5,221 bases of DNA, from the NCBI GenBank assembly GCA_003695045.1, contig RFJB01000094.1, forward strand, positions 1 to 5,221, read 5' to 3'. The position numbers were made by a program, and so were the translations under genes. The DNA comes from Candidatus Woesearchaeota archaeon. Lineage in GTDB: Archaea; Nanobdellota; Nanobdellia; Woesearchaeales; J091. Each line of letters starts with the position of its first letter. Position 1 is the stretch's first letter. Of this stretch, positions 1 through 4,700 are shown piece after piece. The notes beneath the pieces are model-generated. The model ran no database searches. It saw nothing but the letters and a program-made list of their open reading frames with translations, and was not told the DNA's origin.

Positions 1-1
1 A

Positions 2-772
2 ATCACCGGCAAGATGGAAAACGGCGAGATGAAACAAATGAATGTAAGAAGCAGGGAAAGCGAGCAGAACCTTCTAAAAACGCTGAAGCAGGATTCCAGA
101 TACCAGAAATTTCAGCAACAGTTGGCACAGCAGGGACTTAATGAAGGACAACCATCTTTCTCTTACCAGGGGAACACGACGCAGGTAAGGGTTCCCTTCA
201 CGCCCGGGAACTCGACCAACTCCACAGCGGAAATAATCGGAAGGTTTGAAGGCGGCGCGCTCAAGGATGTCAAGTTGCGAATGAAGGAGGAAGAAAAATC
301 AAAAAGTTTTTCACTTAAACTTGCCGCTGCGTTGATTGCCCTTCTGATTGCGCTCACAGGCGCCATTGTTCTGCTGAAGAGAAAGCAGCATTCAAAAGAC
401 GAAGAAAATGTTCTGGCCGGTGTGAAAAAACACCGCGTGAAGATCGACTATGCCAGGGAAGCTCTCAAGATGCTTGCCCGAGCCCAGCAACTCTTCAACA
501 AGGGCAAATTCAGGGAAGCATACGGCCTTTCCGCCTACGCCCTGAGGTTTTATCTTGCCGGAAAGCACCTCGCAGGTGAAGAAGGACCGGAAGAAATGAC
601 AAACGAAGAAGTTCTTTCCAAGCTGAAAAACTCAGGAGCGCTTCCGGATTCAACCCTGAAAGAAGTCAAGAAATGTTTTGACCTGTGCAACCTTGTGGAG
701 TTTGCAAAATACACGCCGAACGAAAACGACTTTGAAAGCATAATAAAGTATGCCAAGAGAATTATCCGCTGA
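2..772 (+). CDS. C-terminal part of a single-pass membrane protein with BatD-like cytoplasmic tail (partial, 5' end outside window)
   Basis: The frame is open to the left edge. The first in-frame ATG codons (14, 29, 38) have no Shine-Dalgarno sequence, so I read this as the end of a longer gene. Numbering from the ATG at 14, residues 1-98 are hydrophilic and Q/N/S/T-rich, with three N-glycosylation sequons (NTT at 54, NST at 66 and 69), as expected of an outside domain. Residues about 99-121 form one hydrophobic helix followed by KRKQ, which puts the C-terminus in the cytoplasm. Residues about 145-252 are helical. They have the pattern seen in BatD-type tails: a helical repeat with an AYGLSAYALRFYLAG stretch, then 'MTNEEVLSKL', then a 'CFDLCNLVEFAKYTP' segment and a last amphipathic helix. 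BatD proteins usually sit beside MoxR ATPases and von Willebrand-domain proteins, which would be upstream and out of view. The similarity is from memory of the pattern. Membrane topology is firm; family is tentative. The stop overlaps the convergent RNase HI gene by 11 bases. Confidence 0.7.
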   Translation: MTGKMENGEMKQMNVRSRESEQNLLKTLKQDSRYQKFQQQLAQQGLNEGQPSFSYQGNTTQVRVPFTPGNSTNSTAEIIGRFEGGALKDVKLRMKEEEKSKSFSLKLAAALIALLIALTGAIVLLKRKQHSKDEENVLAGVKKHRVKIDYAREALKMLARAQQLFNKGKFREAYGLSAYALRFYLAGKHLAGEEGPEEMTNEEVLSKLKNSGALPDSTLKEVKKCFDLCNLVEFAKYTPNENDFESIIKYAKRIIR

Positions 773-1175
773 GATGCCTGTCAAGGGTTTCATTAACCAT
801 CCTGTCCGCTTCCGACTGATAAGAGTCGCTCCGCCTGACATTCTCAAACGATACGTTCCCTATTTTCTCAGCAAGCTCTTTCGCTTTCTCAAACAGAGGC
901 TCTAAGTGCGCTGCCTTGACCTTGTATTCGCCGTTCATCTGCCTGACCACGAGCTCGGAGTCCATTATCACACGGACGCTCTCGGGCTTGTGCTTGAGCG
1001 CTTCTTCCAGCGCGATAATCAGGGACTGGTACTCTGCCACATTGTTTGTTGTAATGCCCAGATACTTTCCTATTCTGGCAAGAACATTTCCCATCTCGTC
1101 TCTAAGCACAACTCCTGCAGCCGCATGGCCCGGGTTTCCTCTTGAACCGCCGTCGCAATTGACAACCAGCTTCAT
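762..1175 (-). CDS. rnhA: Ribonuclease HI, archaeal/bacterial type 1 fold
   Basis: This 137-residue protein is a complete, single-domain RNase HI, the enzyme that cuts the RNA strand of RNA/DNA hybrids (R-loops, Okazaki primers) in the cytoplasm using two metal ions. The four catalytic carboxylates are in place: D8 in 'CDGGSRGNPG', E48 in 'TTNNVAEY', D72 in 'MDSELVVRQMNGEYKVK' and D124 in 'EADRMVNETLD'. It lacks the basic protrusion and N-terminal hybrid-binding domain of longer RNases H, as do other short prokaryotic versions. One oddity is the loop before D124, 'VRRSDSYQSEAD'. Family members usually have an Asn four residues before the Asp; here that residue is Gln, and the loop seems slightly longer. 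It is the second gene of a minus-strand pair, 2 bases after the SemiSWEET stop, with its Shine-Dalgarno sequence inside that gene. Its 3' end overlaps the convergent membrane-protein gene by 11 bases. Family assignment is secure. Confidence 0.95.
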   Translation of the reverse strand: MKLVVNCDGGSRGNPGHAAAGVVLRDEMGNVLARIGKYLGITTNNVAEYQSLIIALEEALKHKPESVRVIMDSELVVRQMNGEYKVKAAHLEPLFEKAKELAEKIGNVSFENVRRSDSYQSEADRMVNETLDRHLSG

Positions 1176-1177
1176 TT

Positions 1178-1450
1178 CTAATCCTCTCCCCCTTTAATCT
1201 TGTTCTTCACTATTACCGCGAATATTGTTCCCAGGAACAGCAGGGCGAGCAAATTCGCAACAATGACCGGCAGGTCGCCCTTCAGAATCCCGTAAATTAT
1301 CCAGAGTATAACGCCCAAATTCAACAGCAGGTACATTCCAAAAGACAAGTCCCTTGTCTTTCCCGTCTTCAGGGTTTTGATGGTCTGGGGCAGCCCTCCA
1401 AAAGAAGTAAGGAGAGCTGCTGTCAAACCCAAGATTGTCAGTTTGTCCAT
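1178..1450 (-). CDS. SemiSWEET-type PQ-loop (MtN3/saliva family) sugar transporter
   Basis: This 90-residue protein has three membrane helices (about 4-25, 36-55 and 60-83), the size of a complete SemiSWEET. These proteins dimerise to form a six-helix facilitator that moves mono- or disaccharides across the cytoplasmic membrane. Diagnostic residues are the P21-Q22 pair after helix 1 ('GGLPQTIKTLKTGKTRDLSF'), the W50 and Y53 pair in helix 2 ('ILWIIYG') and N66 in helix 3 ('PVIVANLLAL'), the kind of residues that line the sugar pocket. Substrate cannot be read from sequence, and some PQ-loop proteins carry amino acids or act in other roles. The ATG at 1450 has no Shine-Dalgarno sequence, and a TATA-like box lies about 21 bases upstream, so the message is probably leaderless. 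It leads a two-gene unit with RNase HI, which has no obvious functional tie to sugar transport. Confidence 0.9.
   Translation of the reverse strand: MDKLTILGLTAALLTSFGGLPQTIKTLKTGKTRDLSFGMYLLLNLGVILWIIYGILKGDLPVIVANLLALLFLGTIFAVIVKNKIKGGED
1181..1192 (-). promoter_or_regulatory. Ribosome-binding site of RNase HI inside the SemiSWEET gene
   Basis: Read on the minus strand, GGGGGAGAGGAT lies within the last SemiSWEET codons (Gly-Gly-Glu-Asp before TAG). The GAGG core is 7 bases from the RNase HI ATG at 1175. It supports that start and suggests that translation of the two genes is coupled. Confidence 0.75.
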
Positions 1451-1577
1451 GGTGGCATTCGAAATCGAAAGTTTATTTAATAACTTTGTGCCATAAAAAC
1501 ATTGTTATCACTTTGAACTGCTCAAACCTTGGGCGTTTGATCCAAAGGGGAAGATAACATACTGAAGTGGTGGGCTC
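1451..1577. promoter_or_regulatory. Divergent intergenic promoter region with TATA-like box at 1472-1483
   Basis: This 127-base gap separates the minus-strand SemiSWEET-rnhA pair from the plus-strand unknown gene. TTTATTTAATAA at 1472-1483 reads as a TATA-like box in both directions. On the minus strand (TTATTAAATAAA after ACAAAG) it sits so that transcription would begin about at the SemiSWEET ATG, giving a leaderless message. On the plus strand it is preceded by CGAAAG, like a BRE, and would start transcription near 1500, leaving a leader of about 75 bases. A tandem hexamer TCGAAA x2 (1459-1470) lies between the box and the minus-strand start. Placement is by spacing rules for archaeal promoters and is unproven. 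Confidence 0.5.
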
Positions 1578-2435
1578 TTGGAGGAATACAACGACCAACT
1601 GGATCCAGCCAGCGAAATAAAACTGCGCAACAAGCATCTGAGAGAACTCATTCTTGAATCCTCTGACCCGTTAGATGTCAAAAAATACGCAGAAGAAACA
1701 ATATCCCAACTCATCTTGCCGAATGATTCGCAGATTGTTCTTCCTGCCTCATCAAGAGGTCTGCCGATTCTCGCTATGGATTCTCTTAGTGAGCTCTTTT
1801 TTCCTTTCGTGAGTTCAGCGTTCTACGGCAAACCCTATGTGGACCTTCCTGAAGGCCAGATGCAGCCGCTTGACTATCTCACCCACCTGTTGAGTTCAAG
1901 ATTTCCCCGCTCATCATTTTCAAACTTCCCCGGAAACAGGGATTTCATACCCTACGAAATTGACTTTCTCAACGATTACTCCGCAGAGGAACTTGTTCGC
2001 TCAGACGGAAACCTGAGGCCCGAATTTAATCTTCTTGTGGGAGAACTGTGCCTCTTCAATACATCAATCATACCATTATATCACGTGTTCGGAAGGAAGG
2101 ATCTTCTTGATGAGAAGTATTACCGATACAGGGGCAGCAAGGCATACAGATTGGCATCCAAGGATGCGGCATTTCCAGAGAATTACATGTATGAATCGCT
2201 GGGCGGCAACTTCCGCTCATTTGAAGACGGTCTCCGTGAAGTAACAGACAGGATAATCTTTCCGTTTACCACTTTTCTTCTTGAGCACTACAAAGCTTTT
2301 AAGGAAGAAGCAAAGCGCCAGAGAAACACTTCATACAAACGCATAGATTCGCCTGACGGAAAGAGCATACGATACATTCCCCTTCCTTCAGGGAAGTCAG
2401 GAAAACTTCCCGGCGCCATGCTCTCTGAGAACTAA
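1578..2435 (+). CDS. Hypothetical protein, 285 residues, family not recognised
   Basis: I do not recognise this protein. The start is the TTG at 1578: the frame is closed by TGA at 1563, no ATG or GTG lies between, and GGTGGG at 1569-1574 can act as a Shine-Dalgarno sequence. The next in-frame Met is residue 67, too far in. The protein looks soluble and cytoplasmic, with no signal peptide or clear membrane helix. It is rich in Phe and Tyr, has no Trp and has one Cys (C158). Residues 10-50 are charged and helical. Residues 52-70 ('QIVLPASSRGLPILAMDSL') faintly recall the first strand and loop of phosphoribosyltransferases, but no PRPP-binding Asp-Asp-x-x-x-Thr-Gly type motif follows, so I do not assign that. 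Residues 210-250 are probably helical, and the basic C-tail (251-281) is rich in Lys, Gly, Pro and Ser. Codon use resembles its neighbours, so it is very likely a real gene. It stands alone between its own promoter and a terminator. Confidence 0.8.
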   Translation: MEEYNDQLDPASEIKLRNKHLRELILESSDPLDVKKYAEETISQLILPNDSQIVLPASSRGLPILAMDSLSELFFPFVSSAFYGKPYVDLPEGQMQPLDYLTHLLSSRFPRSSFSNFPGNRDFIPYEIDFLNDYSAEELVRSDGNLRPEFNLLVGELCLFNTSIIPLYHVFGRKDLLDEKYYRYRGSKAYRLASKDAAFPENYMYESLGGNFRSFEDGLREVTDRIIFPFTTFLLEHYKAFKEEAKRQRNTSYKRIDSPDGKSIRYIPLPSGKSGKLPGAMLSEN

Positions 2436-2475
2436 CCGCGCAAGCGGACATTTTTCTGCTTTTGTTTTTCTTCTT
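2436..2475 (+). terminator. GCAA-tetraloop hairpin followed by T-tracts
   Basis: The bases right after the TAA stop of the 285-codon gene form CCGC-GCAA-GCGG (2436-2447), a 4-bp G/C stem closed by a GNRA tetraloop. T-rich stretches follow (T5 at 2451-2455, T4 at 2460-2463, T5 at 2465-2469). U-tracts are the main termination signal in archaea. The hairpin would add RNA 3'-end stability or help termination. It separates this gene from the transketolase operon. Confidence 0.65.
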
Positions 2476-2524
2476 CACCTGTCGACTTCTGCAGGTTTCA
2501 GTATGTGGCGCTTCCAAGAAGTCC

Positions 2525-2541
2525 ACCGAAATATTTATTAA
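2525..2541 (+). promoter_or_regulatory. Promoter (BRE/TATA-like) of the transketolase operon
   Basis: ACCGAAA followed by TATTTATTA (about 2525-2540) is a good match to an archaeal BRE plus TATA box. Spacing rules place the start of transcription near 2560-2565, giving a leader of about 180 bases before the ATG at 2742. A weaker A/T-rich box, TTTATCATA (2576-2584), could start transcription near 2605 instead. Confidence 0.5.
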
Positions 2542-2603
2542 TCCCTTCAAAATGGGTTTCTAAACAAGTGTTACTTTATCATACAATTAAAGCGGGGGTG
2601 ATT

Positions 2604-2738
2604 TTGGGAATCTTGCAGACATCAGGCGTTCTCCTAATGTTCTGCTGTTTTCCTGCTGAAAAATCGCAACGAATTGTTTGCGGCAAGGCCAATGCAATTA
2701 AGACAATACAACAAAGACACTACAACAAGGAGGGATAA
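2604..2738 (+). CDS. Possible short leader ORF (41-44 residues) upstream of transketolase
   Basis: An open frame runs from TTG at 2604 (or TTG at 2613) to TAA at 2736-2738, 3 bases before the transketolase ATG, with that gene's Shine-Dalgarno sequence in its last codons. GGGGGTGAT at 2594-2602 is a ribosome-binding-site candidate, but spacing is poor for either start: 1 base to the first TTG and 10 to the second. The peptide has a short hydrophobic stretch with a Cys-Cys pair ('GVLLMFCCFPAEKSQ') and a basic, Gln/Asn-rich tail. Against it, the tandem repeat at 2701-2728 has a 14-base period, which breaks the reading frame, and codon use is unlike neighbouring genes. I know no family like it. 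It could be a translated leader peptide coupling ribosomes to the next gene, or chance. Confidence 0.22.
   Translation: MGILQTSGVLLMFCCFPAEKSQRIVCGKANAIKTIQQRHYNKEG
2701..2728 (+). repeat. Tandem 14-base repeat before the transketolase ribosome-binding site
   Basis: AGACAATACAACAA (2701-2714) is followed at once by AGACACTACAACAA (2715-2728), 13 of 14 bases identical. The preceding 14 bases (2687-2700) match the first unit at 9 positions and may be a decayed third copy. The A/C-rich, G-poor sequence should stay single-stranded just upstream of the Shine-Dalgarno sequence. Confidence 0.8.
2729..2736 (+). promoter_or_regulatory. Ribosome-binding site of the transketolase N-terminal subunit
   Basis: GGAGGGAT lies 5 bases before the ATG at 2742 and fixes that start. 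It differs from the perfect GGAGGTGAT by lacking the TG step. Confidence 0.8.
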
Positions 2739-2741
2739 AAT

Positions 2742-3662
2742 ATGGGTGAAGAATCGGGAAGTGCAGCAAGCGTTGTTTCAATCCCTGACGATGAGCAGTT
2801 TGACGTTACCAAAGAATACTCCGACAAGGAGCTGGCGCTCATCGCGAACACTGTCAGGAAGGACATTGTGCGAATGCTTGCAGAAGCCAAGTCAGGGCAC
2901 AGCGGCGGCTCGCTGGGTCTTGCAGACATTTTTACCGTGCTGTATTTCAGGGTCATGAAGCACAAACCGTCAGACCCTTTCTGGCCTGAAAGGGACATCT
3001 TCATACTCTCAAACGGGCATGTGGTGCCTGTCAGGTATGCTGTTATGGCACGCGCAGGATACCTTCCTGTGAAGGAACTTCTTACCCTGCGAAAGCTTGG
3101 AACGAGGTTGCAGGGTCATCCGCACAGAGGAGACCTTCCCGGACTTGAGACAAGCGCGGGCTCTCTCGGGCAGGGACTGAGCATTGCAGTTGGAGCTGCT
3201 TACGGACTGAAGATGGATGGAAAGCCAAACACTGTCTTCTGCTCAATGGGAGACGGAGAGCTCCAGGAAGGTTCCATATGGGAAGCAGCCATGGCAGCAG
3301 GCCATTACAAACTTGACAACCTCATCGGATTTGTGGACAGAAACATGCTCCAGATTGACGGCAACACTGAAGATGTCATGAAGCTTGAGCCGTTGGCAGA
3401 CAAGTGGAAAAGCTTCAACTGGGAAGTCATAGAGGCAAACGGCCACAGCATAAAAGAAATTACAGAAGCATTTGAGAAGGCAAAAGCGGTAAAAGGAAAA
3501 CCCGCAGTAATTCTCTTCCATACCAAAATGGGCAAGGGTGTTTCATTTATGGAGGACAAAGCAGAATGGCACGGCAAACCGCCAAGCATAGACGAGATGA
3601 AAAAAGCTCTTGAGGAGCTTCAGGAAACAGAAGAAAAAATCAAAGCGGGGGAGGTGATGTAA
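2742..3662 (+). CDS. Transketolase, N-terminal (TPP pyrophosphate-binding) subunit
   Basis: This 306-residue protein is the first half of a split transketolase. With its partner it moves two-carbon ketol units between sugar phosphates (xylulose 5-P to ribose 5-P or erythrose 4-P) in the cytoplasm, using thiamine diphosphate and a divalent metal. Visible motifs are 'SGHSGGSLGLADI' (H53), 'LSNGHVVPVRYA' (H93), 'LQGHPHRGDLPGLETSAGSLGQGLS' with the GHP His at 126, and the TPP/metal motif starting 'GDGELQEGSIWEAA' (D171, E176) and ending in N201 ('VDRN'). 'TKMGKGVSFMED...WHG' supplies the late His at 277. All expected active-site residues of this half are present. The first 25 or so residues are an acidic, Ser/Ala-rich extension not seen in most split subunits (usually about 270-280 residues); the ATG is fixed by GGAGGGAT. 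The last 20 residues are a charged helix. Its TAA is followed directly by the ATG of the second subunit, so the two are co-translated. A bare N-terminal half would be inactive. The gene could equally serve a pathway that only makes ribose 5-P from fructose 6-P. Confidence 0.95.
   Translation: MGEESGSAASVVSIPDDEQFDVTKEYSDKELALIANTVRKDIVRMLAEAKSGHSGGSLGLADIFTVLYFRVMKHKPSDPFWPERDIFILSNGHVVPVRYAVMARAGYLPVKELLTLRKLGTRLQGHPHRGDLPGLETSAGSLGQGLSIAVGAAYGLKMDGKPNTVFCSMGDGELQEGSIWEAAMAAGHYKLDNLIGFVDRNMLQIDGNTEDVMKLEPLADKWKSFNWEVIEANGHSIKEITEAFEKAKAVKGKPAVILFHTKMGKGVSFMEDKAEWHGKPPSIDEMKKALEELQETEEKIKAGEVM
3647..3658 (+). promoter_or_regulatory. Strong ribosome-binding site of the transketolase C-terminal subunit
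   Basis: GGGGGAGGTGAT contains the full GGAGGTGAT (3650-3658), complementary over nine bases to the usual 3' end of 16S rRNA, 4 bases from the ATG at 3663. It lies in the last codons of the upstream subunit (Gly-Glu-Val-Met). It is stronger than the site of the first subunit, which may balance a coupled 1:1 yield. Confidence 0.85.
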
Positions 3663-4670
3663 ATGGACGACAAAGTAGTAAAGGAGATGAATCTTGTCCC
3701 CGCCGTTTACGAATGCGAATACGACAAGATTGAGAAGAAGCCCACAAGAGACGGCTTCGGAACGGGAACTGCAGAAGAAGGCCGCGAAAACAAAGACGTT
3801 GTCGTTCTCTGCGGAGACCTTGCCGACTCGACGAGAGCGTCGTGGTTTGCAAAAGAGCACCCTGACAGGTTCATAGAAGTCGGGGTGGCAGAACAAAACA
3901 TGGTCGGAATGGCAGTGGGGCTTGCTCTTGTCGGAAAAATACCCTATGTCTCCACATACGCTGTTTTTGTGCCGGGCAGGGCATGGGACCAGATAAGAAT
4001 CTCTGTTTCCTATGGCAACTTTCCCGTAAAAATAATGGGTGCTCACTCAGGCATCTCTGTCGGGCCTGACGGCGCAACGCATCAGGCGCTTGAGGATGTC
4101 GCCATAACGCGATGCCTGCCCAACATGACAGTCATTGTGCCCTGCGATGCCGAAGAAACAAGAAAAGCAGTGAGAGCGGCAGCCAAACTCAAGGGCCCTG
4201 TTTACATAAGGTTCCACAGGGAAAAAGTGCCTGTCATCACGACCAAGGACACTCCGTTTGAGATAGGAAAAGCGCAGGTTTACAGAGAGGGAAAGGACGT
4301 GGCAGTCATAGCAGCAGGCGTCATGGTGTTTGAGGCGTTGCAGGCAGCAGCCAAGCTTGCAAAGGAAGGAATTGATGTAAGGGTCATCAACCTTGGCACT
4401 GTGAAGCCCATAGACGAGGAGACAGTAATCAAAGCAGCGAGGGAGTGCGGCGCCGTAGTGACGGCAGAAGAGCACCAGGTAATGGGGGGCATCGGCTCTG
4501 CAGTAATGGAAGTCCTTGGAAAGAACGCTCCGGTTCCTGTTGAAATGGTCGGCGTCCAGGACAGGTTCGGCGAATCAGGACAGCCGGATGAACTCATGGA
4601 AAAATTCGGGCTCACTTCCAAAGACGTGCTGAAGGCAATAAAACGGGTTTTGGAAAGAAAATCCGCATGA
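3663..4670 (+). CDS. Transketolase, C-terminal (pyrimidine-binding and C-terminal domain) subunit
   Basis: This 335-residue protein is the second half of the split transketolase. Residues about 28-195 are the pyrimidine-binding domain. They begin 'KPTRDGFGTGTAEEG', include 'LCGDLADSTRASWFAKEHPDRF', and carry the glutamate that activates the cofactor, E77 in 'VGVAEQNM'. The aromatic pocket residue F102 is in 'YAVFVPGRAWDQIR', and the substrate-binding His 140 is in 'GPDGATHQALEDVA'. Residues about 200-330 are the transketolase C-terminal domain, with 'VINLGTVKPID' and 'TAEEHQVMGGIGSAVMEVL'. The active site forms at the interface with the upstream subunit. The first 25 or so residues ('MDDKVVKEMNLVPAVYECEY') are extra compared with typical subunits of about 310 residues, and may help the two chains pair; that is a guess. 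The start is certain from the adjacent strong Shine-Dalgarno sequence. The same architecture appears in pyruvate dehydrogenase E1 beta and in DXS, but the motifs and partner gene fit transketolase. Confidence 0.95.
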   Translation: MDDKVVKEMNLVPAVYECEYDKIEKKPTRDGFGTGTAEEGRENKDVVVLCGDLADSTRASWFAKEHPDRFIEVGVAEQNMVGMAVGLALVGKIPYVSTYAVFVPGRAWDQIRISVSYGNFPVKIMGAHSGISVGPDGATHQALEDVAITRCLPNMTVIVPCDAEETRKAVRAAAKLKGPVYIRFHREKVPVITTKDTPFEIGKAQVYREGKDVAVIAAGVMVFEALQAAAKLAKEGIDVRVINLGTVKPIDEETVIKAARECGAVVTAEEHQVMGGIGSAVMEVLGKNAPVPVEMVGVQDRFGESGQPDELMEKFGLTSKDVLKAIKRVLERKSA

Positions 4671-4687
4671 ACATCAACGAATGAAAC

Positions 4688-4695
4688 GAGGCGAT
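4688..4695 (+). promoter_or_regulatory. Ribosome-binding site of the aminotransferase gene
   Basis: GAGGCGAT lies 5 bases before the ATG at 4701 and differs from GAGGTGAT by one base. An in-frame TAG at 4695-4697 closes the frame upstream, so this ATG is the first possible start. Confidence 0.75.
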
Positions 4696-4700
4696 AGAAA

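Larger units (their letters stand above)
2589..2741 (+). promoter_or_regulatory. Structured 5' leader of the transketolase operon
   Basis: In order, this leader holds: an orphan Shine-Dalgarno-like GGGGGTGAT (2594-2602); a hairpin at 2615-2645 with arms GCAGACAT (2615-2622) and ATG-T-TCTGC (2637-2645, one bulged T), extended inside by AGG (2624-2626) with CCT (2633-2635); a smaller stem CGCAA/TTGCG (2665-2669 with 2678-2682); a tandem 14-base repeat (2701-2728); and the true Shine-Dalgarno sequence GGAGGGAT (2729-2736), 5 bases from the ATG. The CTCCT at 2631-2635 could pair either inside the hairpin or with AGGAG at 2728-2732. I recognise no known riboswitch class. The elements are directly visible; a regulatory role is inference. 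Confidence 0.4.

Noticed and set aside
1578..2435. Phosphoribosyltransferase assignment for the unknown gene
   Set aside because: Only one short strand-loop segment looks similar, and the PRPP-binding motif that defines the family is missing.
2481..2494. GTCGAC and CTGCAG side by side, resembling a cloning-vector polylinker
   Set aside because: The spacing differs from common polylinkers and flanking sequence is ordinary native intergenic DNA; two palindromes by chance.
2477..2496. Inverted repeat ACCTG-N10-CAGGT
   Set aside because: A five-base arm with a ten-base loop is expected by chance at this length and lies in a T-rich terminator zone, with no further support.
2591..2665. tRNA-Leu-like start GCGGGGGTG in the transketolase leader
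   Set aside because: No T-arm GGTTC-AAATCC signature, no anticodon stem in the right place and no matching CCCCCGC acceptor strand downstream.
2505..2738. Longer 77-codon version of the leader ORF starting at GTG 2505
   Set aside because: Its first part spans the likely BRE/TATA box at 2525-2541 and has no ribosome-binding site, so most of it would not be transcribed.
3543..4475. Two long back-to-back open frames on the minus strand (167 and 142 codons) opposite the transketolase C-terminal subunit
   Set aside because: They lie wholly antisense to a certain gene, have Cys/His/Phe-rich compositions with no motif, and arise from its codon bias.
4667..4684. Five-codon ATG-to-TGA frame overlapping the transketolase stop
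   Set aside because: Too short and without its own ribosome-binding site; a chance ATGA overlap.
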